Origin: Nitrospinaceae bacterium
GTDB lineage: Bacteria > Nitrospinota > Nitrospinia > Nitrospinales > VA-1
DNA length: 12,458 nt
Direction: 5' to 3'
Assembly: GCA_029261675.1 (NCBI GenBank)
Contig: JAJDBA010000149.1
Location: 1-12,458 of the forward strand
The notes beneath the pieces are model-generated. The model saw only the letters and a program-made list of their open reading frames with translations, was not told the origin of the DNA and searched no databases. Shown here in pieces: positions 1 through 5,281 of this stretch (position 1 is its first letter; each line of letters starts with the position of its first letter). The position numbers and the translations under genes were made by a program.

Positions 1-310
1 CAACACCTTCACCTTTGTAATACATCAATCCAAGATTAAATTGCGCACTGACGTTTCCTTGCTTGGCGGCCAATCGGTACCACTTGACCGCTTTAGGAAA
101 GTTTTGTCTGATACCATCCCCCTTGTCATACATCAATCCCAGATTAAACTGGGCGGTGCTGTTGCCTTTTTCGGCTAGAGGTTTCCATATTTCGAAAGCA
201 GCCTTATAGTCGCCACGATTTATTGCCTTTAGGCCTTCCTTCACCTCATCAGCATAAGCGACTGAAGCCAGCAAAATAAAAACTAAAAGAAATTTTGAAA
301 TATGTTTCAT
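1..310 (-). CDS. Secreted Sel1-like repeat protein (C-terminus outside window)
   Basis: The N-terminal 103 residues are visible; the gene runs off the left edge. Residues 1-20 form a Sec signal peptide (Lys-His, hydrophobic core FLLVFILLASV, cleavage after AYA). Sel1-like (TPR-related) repeats start near residue 38: one unit contains AEKGNSTAQFNLGLMYDKG and the next AAKQGNVSAQFNLGLMYYKG, a 36-residue period. The period is also seen in DNA: 21-46 and 129-154 are near-identical and 108 nt apart, which suggests recent repeat duplication. Sel1 proteins are alpha-solenoid scaffolds for protein-protein contacts, usually periplasmic or outer-membrane associated; no enzymatic role is implied. The ATG is directly followed by the signal sequence, but I see no clear Shine-Dalgarno. 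It is divergent from the small gene at 498. Confidence 0.9.
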   Translation of the reverse strand, partial: MKHISKFLLVFILLASVAYADEVKEGLKAINRGDYKAAFEIWKPLAEKGNSTAQFNLGLMYDKGDGIRQNFPKAVKWYRLAAKQGNVSAQFNLGLMYYKGEGV

Positions 311-453
311 GCGTCAGTAATAATAGAAGTTATGCTACTTTAAATATTGTAAACCAAAAGAACAAGATCAAAACCAGACAAATTATTGAATTTTTTGGGG
401 ATTGAATATTCTCTCAATCACCAGGTGAAACAGTTTATTTTAATGACAGTTAC

Positions 454-481
454 CCGTAATTGCTGTTAACTATTATTACGG
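454..481. promoter_or_regulatory. 28-bp dyad, possible operator
   Basis: CCGTAAT (454-460) and ATTACGG (475-481) are perfect 7-bp inverted arms. The central palindrome GTTAAC (465-470) has the same centre, so 10 of 14 positions per half-site match. The dyad lies between the divergent Sel1 gene and the small gene at 498, ending 17 nt before that start codon. Symmetry and position fit a dimeric regulator's site; the regulator is unknown. A weak RNA hairpin is the alternative. Confidence 0.4.
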
Positions 482-497
482 CCTGAAAGGAAAATAA

Positions 498-641
498 GTG
501 AAGGAAAAAGAATCCGAAGTAAAACCGCGAGTAAAGCGAAAGGAAAATATCATTTTTACAGTCTGGGTACACACAGGCTATGCAGTGCTCATCCTATCCA
601 TGATCGGCTGGATGGTGTATATGGAATTTTTTATGGACTAA
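498..641 (+). CDS. Small single-pass membrane protein, 47 aa
   Basis: Short gene starting with GTG, with a good Shine-Dalgarno (GAAAGG at 485-490, 7 nt spacing). The first 17 residues are very hydrophilic and basic (KEKESEV, then RVKRKEN). A single hydrophobic helix follows at about residues 18-41 (IIFTVWVHTGYAVLILSMIG and on), and the end is short (EFFMD). The charge pattern predicts the N-terminus in the cytoplasm (positive-inside rule). I do not recognise the family. It lies 38 nt before the pentapeptide-repeat gene on the same strand, so the two may be co-transcribed. The ribosome site, continuous frame and clear membrane-protein pattern support a real gene; length alone would not. Confidence 0.6.
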   Translation: MKEKESEVKPRVKRKENIIFTVWVHTGYAVLILSMIGWMVYMEFFMD

Positions 642-679
642 AATAATGGCGCGAATCTTAAATCTACTGGAAAACAAAA

Positions 680-1192
680 ATGCCAATTGAAGAGCACTTA
701 AATAAAATCAAACAAGGGGTTGATGCGTGGAACCAATGGCGGGAAGAAAACCCTGATATTGTTCCCGATCTTTCCCAAGCAGATATCCGTGGATGTCAGC
801 TCCAAAAAATTAACTTAAGCAATACCAACTTGAAGGAAGCCAAGCTCCAATATTCCAATCTGACAGGTGCCACTCTCGAAAAGGCAGACTTGAGCAAGGC
901 TAAACTTTTGGAAGCCAGCTTGCAAAGTTCAAATTTGAAAGACACAAATCTTTCTGGAGCTGGCTTATTAGAATCAAACCTTCAGTTCGCAGACTTGGAA
1001 AATGCTAATTTAGAAGGAGCTCAATTAAATGAGGGAACAATTTTTAATCAGACCAGTCTAAAAGGAGCTCAACTCAAGGACGCAACAGGGTTAACCACAA
1101 GCCAGATAAAACTATGTCAAACCGATTCGAAAACGCAGCTTCCTGATTACCTTGAAGAAGAGTTGGATGATGATTTTCTGCTACAATTTTAA
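680..1192 (+). CDS. Pentapeptide-repeat protein
   Basis: 170 residues. About 17 consecutive pentapeptides of the A(D/N)Lxx type run from about residue 34 to 118, for example ADLSK, SNLKD, ADLEN and ANLEG, with Leu (or Ile/Phe) at each central position; they should form a right-handed quadrilateral beta-helix. The preceding segment (DAWNQWREENPDIVPDLS) and the trailing segment (ATGLTTSQI, then TQLPDYLEEE) are typical caps of short cytosolic pentapeptide proteins. There is no signal peptide or membrane segment. Family functions range from DNA mimicry (Qnr/MfpA, gyrase protection) to unknown; the repeats alone do not tell which, and the extra N-terminal helix is not a Qnr feature. The start is preceded by a weak GGA (669-671). 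It converges on the HDO gene with a 25-nt gap. Confidence 0.9.
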   Translation: MPIEEHLNKIKQGVDAWNQWREENPDIVPDLSQADIRGCQLQKINLSNTNLKEAKLQYSNLTGATLEKADLSKAKLLEASLQSSNLKDTNLSGAGLLESNLQFADLENANLEGAQLNEGTIFNQTSLKGAQLKDATGLTTSQIKLCQTDSKTQLPDYLEEELDDDFLLQF

Positions 1193-1209
1193 AGAAGGGT
1201 TTGCAGATG

Positions 1210-1259
1210 GATTCGATTTACCCTTGCATCACTGCGTTTTCACAGTTTTGAATCGAATC
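1210..1259. repeat. 9-bp inverted repeat across the convergent gene ends
   Basis: GATTCGATT (1210-1218) and AATCGAATC (1251-1259) are perfect inverted arms with a 32-nt spacer. The spacer contains an inner ACTG (1231-1234)/CAGT (1243-1246) pair. The structure straddles the stop codon of the minus-strand HDO gene, 18 nt after the pentapeptide gene's stop. It may act as a terminator in either direction, but there is no T-tract. Confidence 0.35.
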
Positions 1260-2285
1260 TACAACAGAGCTGAAAGCTCTGGAGGATAAATATTTTTGCT
1301 GGTCGTATCCCAATACAATTTCCCATGCATCGTTTTCATATTTCTCGACCAGAGGTAGAGCAACATCGTCCAGCATCCATTGACCATGCCGGATATCTTC
1401 TTTTATATGGATATCCCAATAACTTATAGCTTCCGGGCTTAACCCCAGTCTCTCGCCTGCCAACTTGTTATTTATGAAAGACCCCGGGACAGAAACCTCT
1501 ATATACAGAAGACCCCCAATATATCGCAAAAACTTTCGCTTGTGTTCAGACACCATGAAGGAATGATTGATATTGGCCAGAACTTCCCAAGGCACCAGAT
1601 CGAAATAAGCTTCAGGTCGGGAGTCCAACCCCATTCCATCCATCATTGCAGCAAAAAAAGTAGAATGCTTTCGTTCCATCTTGCCACTGCCATACTCTTC
1701 CCAAAGGATGCGCGTTAACATAAGCTGCACCTCTGAACTGGCACCCCCCAGTACCCGCGAAAGCTGACTCGCTTCAACCAAACCATCCAGTGAAGCAATA
1801 GCCAACAACCTGCGATAACCTTCATCCGAAACATGATCGCGAATATAACGCCCATCCTCAGATAACTCCGGATCTAAATCTTCCTTTACTCGTTCACATA
1901 ATGCCCGAGTTACATCTTTCGGACGATCAATGATGATCTGCTTTTCTTCCCAAGCCGACCATTGATTTTCGATATCAGATTGAAGATCGAAAAGAAAACG
2001 TGAATTTTCATTCGAGTAATTTTTGAGATCATCATCCCAAAAAAGTTTAAGCCTGTTAATTTTATACAAACACCTTTGCACAAAAAGATGGGCTGAATCA
2101 TCATCGTCAGACAAGGATTTTTTTAATGCGCTCTGAATTTTTTCATTTAAATTTTCGGCGATATGAGGATCTGCCAAAATTTTTTCATCCAGATCATCAC
2201 AATTAATAAGTTCGATGAATTCGCTCTCTGTTTTTTTATATTCCAAAGGCATATTTAGATTGTCTGGTTTAATAAGTCCAACCAC
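1218..2285 (-). CDS. Heme-oxygenase-like diiron oxidase (HDO) family / iron-containing redox enzyme
   Basis: 355 residues. The C-terminal half carries the family's metal-ligand pattern: WEEYGSGKMERKH (195-207; candidate ligands Glu197/Glu204 and His207), a conserved Glu in LLYIEVSVPG (Glu263), and HxxxDxxH in DIHIKEDIRHG (His293, Asp297, His300). HDO proteins (Pfam Haem_oxygenas_2; relatives UndA, BesC, SznF) bind two irons and use O2 for N-oxygenation, C-C cleavage or decarboxylation. The substrate here is unknown. Residues 1-130 are an acidic, helix-rich extension I do not recognise. It is cytosolic, with no signal or membrane segment. The start is uncertain: GTG at 2285 lacks a Shine-Dalgarno, and ATG at 2252 (Met12, MPLEYKKTE) is an alternative. 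It is divergent from the EgtD-family methyltransferase across 182 bp, suggesting shared regulation. Confidence 0.85.
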   Translation of the reverse strand: MVGLIKPDNLNMPLEYKKTESEFIELINCDDLDEKILADPHIAENLNEKIQSALKKSLSDDDDSAHLFVQRCLYKINRLKLFWDDDLKNYSNENSRFLFDLQSDIENQWSAWEEKQIIIDRPKDVTRALCERVKEDLDPELSEDGRYIRDHVSDEGYRRLLAIASLDGLVEASQLSRVLGGASSEVQLMLTRILWEEYGSGKMERKHSTFFAAMMDGMGLDSRPEAYFDLVPWEVLANINHSFMVSEHKRKFLRYIGGLLYIEVSVPGSFINNKLAGERLGLSPEAISYWDIHIKEDIRHGQWMLDDVALPLVEKYENDAWEIVLGYDQQKYLSSRAFSSVVDSIQNCENAVMQG

Positions 2286-2307
2286 AGGTTTTATTTTACA
2301 AATAAGA

Positions 2308-2341
2308 GGCTAAATTAGCCTATGCATTAGCATTAAGGCTA
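2308..2341. promoter_or_regulatory. Overlapping inverted repeats in divergent HDO/methyltransferase region
   Basis: GGCTAAATTAGCC (2308-2320) is a perfect palindrome around one base. Its right arm also begins a second structure: TAGCCT (2316-2321) ATGC, loop ATTA, GCAT, then AGGCTA (2336-2341), with a 2-nt TA bulge. The TAGCC block can thus pair with either side, but not both. It lies 22 nt upstream of the HDO gene and 126 nt upstream of the methyltransferase, so it could be an operator or an alternating leader structure. Function is inferred. Confidence 0.4.
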
Positions 2342-2400
2342 TAGTCAAAGCTGGACAAAATGTTTAAAGGATTATATACAAGTAATATAGCAAGCAGAAC

Positions 2401-2430
2401 TTGTCAGGTCAAATGCAGGCCAAATATTTT
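2401..2430 (+). promoter_or_regulatory. Possible promoter of the EgtD-family gene
   Basis: TTGTCA (2401-2406; 5 of 6 to the -35 consensus) and TATTTT (2425-2430; 4 of 6 to the -10) are separated by 18 nt, 37 nt before the ATG at 2468. The intervening leader is almost pure A/T and has no Shine-Dalgarno, so translation may depend on an unstructured 5' end. Such AT-rich DNA gives chance matches. Confidence 0.35.
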
Positions 2431-2467
2431 TTAATTTTATAAAAATAAATTTATATAAAAATAGTTT

Positions 2468-3433
2468 ATGAACAATTCAATCTCTACCCCAGAAATAAAA
2501 CAGTTTGCCGATGCGGTTTTAAAAGGACTCTCCCTAAAAAAGAAAAAACTTCCATCCTGGTTAATTTTTGACACAAGAGGAAGTGAAATTTTCAAACAAA
2601 TAACAAAACTTGAAAACTATCATCCATCTCGATGCGAACTGGAAATTTTCAACACGCATAAAGCCACTCTTTCCAAAATATTTTCTGACTCTTCCAATCA
2701 CCTGGTCGAGTTAGGTTCCGGAGATGGCGATAAAACAATGATTCTCATCGAACAGTTGCTTGCAGACGGAGTCGAGCTTCAATATACGCCCATCGATATT
2801 TCCAAGGGAGCCATCAACAACCTCATTAACGCACTGAACAAAAAATTTTCCACCCCCCAATTAAATGCAACCGGGTTGGTCGCAGATTATTTTGAAGGAC
2901 TGGCCACCATCTCAAACGAGAAAGCAAAAAAAATGGTGCTTTTTTTAGGGGTCACACTGAATAACATGGATATTCCCGATGCCAAAGTTTTTCTGAAAAA
3001 ACTTCGCGGAACCCTTCAAAGTGATGATTATCTATTGATCGGCTTTGATCTTATGAAAAACCCTAAATTACTTCATCAATCGTATAACGATGAATTGTTT
3101 GAGAAATTTAATTTGCATCTCCTCGACAGAATCAATGACATGCTGGGAGCAAATTTCGACAAAAAATTATTTATTCAACAAGGGCATTACAATCCACACA
3201 CACATGCAGTAGAAAGTTTTTTATACAGCACCTGCAAACAAACAATTCACATAGAGGCTTTGGATAGGAGTTTTGATTTTGCCGAATGGGAAACAATGCA
3301 AACCGAACAGTCTTATAAATATTCGATGGAAGACATAAAAGCCCTGGCCTTGGAAAGCGGATTTAACATTTCCAAAAACTTTTTCGATTGCAAAAATTAT
3401 TTCGTGGATTCACTTTGGCAGGCAGCCAAATAG
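2468..3433 (+). CDS. egtD: EgtD-family SAM-dependent methyltransferase (histidine N-alpha-methyltransferase-like)
   Basis: 321 residues, normal length for Methyltransf_33/EgtD. The SAM site is LVELGSGDGDKT (79-90) with Asp110 in PIDIS. The family N-terminal motif is DTRGSEIFKQITKLENYHPS (35-54). EgtD trimethylates the alpha-amino group of histidine to hercynine, the first ergothioneine step. Against the mycobacterial enzyme (aligned from memory), Tyr51, Asn166 and Tyr206 fit substrate-site positions. Glu280 and Ser282 (TEQSYKYS) match the imidazole-recognising Glu282/Ser284, favouring histidine or a close relative. Two changes stand out: Tyr39 is Phe (Phe34) and Met252 is Ser (Ser250), so substrate or methylation extent may differ. 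The protein is cytosolic. The ATG is the only sensible start, though no Shine-Dalgarno precedes it. It is divergent from the HDO gene and converges on the small exported protein; no EgtB, EgtC or EgtE homologue is visible. Confidence 0.85.
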   Translation: MNNSISTPEIKQFADAVLKGLSLKKKKLPSWLIFDTRGSEIFKQITKLENYHPSRCELEIFNTHKATLSKIFSDSSNHLVELGSGDGDKTMILIEQLLADGVELQYTPIDISKGAINNLINALNKKFSTPQLNATGLVADYFEGLATISNEKAKKMVLFLGVTLNNMDIPDAKVFLKKLRGTLQSDDYLLIGFDLMKNPKLLHQSYNDELFEKFNLHLLDRINDMLGANFDKKLFIQQGHYNPHTHAVESFLYSTCKQTIHIEALDRSFDFAEWETMQTEQSYKYSMEDIKALALESGFNISKNFFDCKNYFVDSLWQAAK

Positions 3434-3474
3434 GGTTTCACTCTAAAATTAAAGGTGGGTAACTTGACTGACGG

Positions 3475-3840
3475 TCAAATCATTTCTGCTTTTAAAACAT
3501 CCAACAACAAACAAGTCCGCGTGTCACTTTCACTGGAGTAACAGATTTTGTATTCTCCCGCTTTTGAAAATGACATTTCGAAAGACTGTCCCGATTGAAA
3601 ATCGGCGATGGATAACACTCTTTTCTCGGATGGAAACTCAATAACGGTGAGATCATACAATGCCGAATTGAAGGTATTGCTGATTTTAACATAAGCGTTT
3701 TGATATACCCTCAAGTCGCTTGGCTCTTGCTGAGTTGGATTGAGAATTATCGCGCCTGAGCCCGCTTCAGATATTGCCGTAAAAATAAGCAGAACGGCTA
3801 CGACAAAAATGGAAATTTTTCTTTTAGTAGAATGAATCAA
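3475..3840 (-). CDS. Small exported protein, cupredoxin-like but without copper ligands
   Basis: 121 residues. Residues 1-26 are a signal peptide (KRK, hydrophobic core, cleavage near ISEA/GSGA). The mature part looks like a short beta-sandwich: AYVKISNTFNSALYDLTVIE (49-68), then FQSGQSFEMSFSKAGEYKIC (81-100), and SESDTRTCLLLDVLK (103-117). Order and spacing resemble plastocyanin-like domains (VxIxN, then GEYxxxC near the end), but the usual first His is missing and nothing matches C-x2-H-x2-M. Cys100 and Cys110 could form a disulfide in the oxidising periplasm. The start is TTG, with AGAGGA 4 nt upstream; no internal Met offers a better one. It is divergent from the SUMF1-like gene. Family membership is inferred from pattern only; an unrelated beta-sandwich lipid or ligand binder is possible. 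Confidence 0.7.
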   Translation of the reverse strand: MIHSTKRKISIFVVAVLLIFTAISEAGSGAIILNPTQQEPSDLRVYQNAYVKISNTFNSALYDLTVIEFPSEKRVLSIADFQSGQSFEMSFSKAGEYKICYSSESDTRTCLLLDVLKAEMI

Positions 3841-3917
3841 TGCATCCTCTGAGCATTAAAGGCTAAACATTGATTCTATAAACATTAAATAGGTCTGGGT
3901 ATAAGAATAACGACATT

Positions 3918-3923
3918 TATAAT
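3918..3923 (+). promoter_or_regulatory. Possible -10 element for the SUMF1-like gene
   Basis: A perfect TATAAT lies 49 nt before the ATG at 3973, in the 132-bp divergent region. No good -35 is found 16-18 nt upstream, so it would need an activator or be a chance match in AT-rich DNA. Confidence 0.3.
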
Positions 3924-3972
3924 GTAGTCTAAATCGATTATATTACTAAGCCTTAGTCCTACATTCTGCGAA

Positions 3973-4779
3973 ATGAACAACTCACTTCTCTCAAAACAAT
4001 TGATTTTGTCCCTTTTCATAACCTTATCGTGCCTACCGGTGTCCCCTGTCCTTGGGCAAGAAGAAAAAGTCACTAAAAAAATATGGGTCTCTCCTTCCAC
4101 GCAAATGCAGTTTATTAAAATTCCGGCGGGTTGTTTTTTAATGGGCTCTGATAATGGATTTGATTTTGAGGCACCCTCTCACAGAGTCTGCGTTGATTCA
4201 TTTTATTTAGGAACCTATGAGGTTACCCAAAAACAATGGTCCATCTATCAAGACCAGAACCGCTCAAAATTTATTGGACCAAACCATCCCGTTCAAAGAG
4301 TATCTTGGAATGATGCTCAAGATTATCTACAACGATTAAATATAGCGGAAAAAACTAATCGCTATCGATTACCCAGCGAAGCAGAATGGGAATATGCTGC
4401 ACGTGGAGGAACCTCGACACAATTTTACTGGGGGGATAAAATCAATAATGACTATGTTTGGTATTTTGGAACGTCGGACTATAAAAGCCATTCCGTAGGA
4501 CAAAAAAAACCGAACCCCTTCGGCCTTTACGATATTCTAGGAAATGTTTGGGAATGGGTCGAAGATTGGTTTTCAAACGACTATTTTAAAACAAGTCCAA
4601 CACAAAACCCCAAAGGCCCCCCATCAGGTCGTTTCAAAGTTAAGCGCGGTGGGTCACAAGCGAATTTAATCAGCCACATTAAATCGCATACCCGTTACCG
4701 TGCCCCAGCAGATAAGCGGCACTACATCAATGGATTTAGAATTGCCTTTTCAGCAACAGAAGAAGTGTTACCTCATTGA
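3973..4779 (+). CDS. Exported SUMF1/FGE-sulfatase-domain protein lacking the catalytic cysteines
   Basis: 268 residues. Signal peptide at 1-28 (hydrophobic ILSLFITLSCLPV, cleavage near VLG/QEE). The FGE-sulfatase domain fills the rest: FIKIPAGCFLMGSD (47-60), EAPSHRVCVDSFYLGTYEVT (66-85), HPVQRVSWNDAQDYL (105-119), YRLPSEAEWEYAARGG (131-146), NPFGLYDILGNVWEWVEDW (181-199), and VKRGGSQ...TRYRAP...GFRIA (223-259). True formylglycine-generating enzymes have two copper-binding cysteines in the stretch after RGGS; here 226-246 has none, so sulfatase activation is unlikely. Many exported bacterial members have unknown roles, perhaps ligand binding. The same fold is the catalytic part of EgtB, but the DinB-like iron-binding half is missing and this protein is exported, so the nearby EgtD-like gene does not make it an EgtB. 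It converges on the cupredoxin with a 10-nt gap. Confidence 0.88.
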   Translation: MNNSLLSKQLILSLFITLSCLPVSPVLGQEEKVTKKIWVSPSTQMQFIKIPAGCFLMGSDNGFDFEAPSHRVCVDSFYLGTYEVTQKQWSIYQDQNRSKFIGPNHPVQRVSWNDAQDYLQRLNIAEKTNRYRLPSEAEWEYAARGGTSTQFYWGDKINNDYVWYFGTSDYKSHSVGQKKPNPFGLYDILGNVWEWVEDWFSNDYFKTSPTQNPKGPPSGRFKVKRGGSQANLISHIKSHTRYRAPADKRHYINGFRIAFSATEEVLPH

Positions 4780-4789
4780 GCGATGATGT

Positions 4790-5131
4790 CTAATTGCCTT
4801 TGACGACTATTTTCCCTCTCATATTAGAGTGGAGCCCACAAACGTAATAGACCGCTTTTCCAATAAACTGAACAAATGTGTCTCCGCGTCTCAAAATACG
4901 AGACTGCCATCCGGGTTCTACAATAGCCATCAGTTGGTGTGGTCTATTATCCTTATTCACCCACTTCACTACATCACCCGAGCGCACCTCTAAATTCCTT
5001 GGTCTAAATCCAAAGCCAGAAATTTCTACAATATGCTCTTGAGACTGTACTGCGTGAGAGCTTGTAACTCCCACAGACGTGGAAGATAAAATTAAGCAAA
5101 AAAAGGTCAGAATAATAATTGTAAAACGCAC
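4790..5131 (-). CDS. Exported plastocyanin-like type-1 copper protein (cupredoxin)
   Basis: 113 residues from the GTG at 5131. This start is chosen because AAGGA lies 7 nt upstream and it puts Arg3 directly before the hydrophobic signal core (FTIIILTFFCLILSS; cleavage near SHA/VQS). An ATG at 5203 would add 24 non-signal-like residues. The single cupredoxin domain has all four type-1 copper ligands: His65 (NRPHQL) and the Cys98-x2-His101-x2-Met104 loop (YYVCGLHSNMRGKIVV). Family role: one-electron carrier or copper carrier in the periplasm; the partner is not shown. The mature domain is about 85 residues, small for the family. It is divergent from the DUF4139 gene across 150 bp. Confidence 0.9.
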   Translation of the reverse strand: MRFTIIILTFFCLILSSTSVGVTSSHAVQSQEHIVEISGFGFRPRNLEVRSGDVVKWVNKDNRPHQLMAIVEPGWQSRILRRGDTFVQFIGKAVYYVCGLHSNMRGKIVVKGN

Positions 5132-5138
5132 TTTTAAA

Positions 5139-5143
5139 TCCTT
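5139..5143 (-). promoter_or_regulatory. Ribosome binding site that decides the cupredoxin start
   Basis: On the minus strand AAGGA lies 7 nt before the GTG at 5131. This strong match supports the shorter protein over the ATG at 5203. Confidence 0.7.
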
Positions 5144-5281
5144 TCCATCACAAAATAAAGGGCTTATAGAAAAATGGGAAAATAGAACATTGAAACTCTG
5201 CATTTGCAGTGTCAGAATATAACAATCATCATCTAATCGAGAACCTCTTTTATAGAACCTAAACTAACCTAGAGGATTGCT

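Noticed and set aside
680..1192. Qnr-type gyrase protection by the pentapeptide-repeat protein
   Set aside because: Pentapeptide repeats alone do not show this, and the N-terminal and C-terminal caps resemble the generic short cytosolic type.
3464..3478. TTGAC/GTCAA hairpin at the convergent EgtD-like / exported protein junction
   Set aside because: Only five base pairs with a five-base loop and no T-tract; expected by chance.
3885..4100. 71-residue reading frame on the minus strand
   Set aside because: It overlaps the signal peptide of the SUMF1-like gene in antisense and has no protein-like pattern or ribosome site.
2468..4779. A complete ergothioneine pathway from the EgtD-like and SUMF1-like genes
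   Set aside because: The SUMF1-like protein is exported and lacks the DinB-like iron-binding part of EgtB; no EgtC, EgtE or sulfur-transfer enzyme is in the window.
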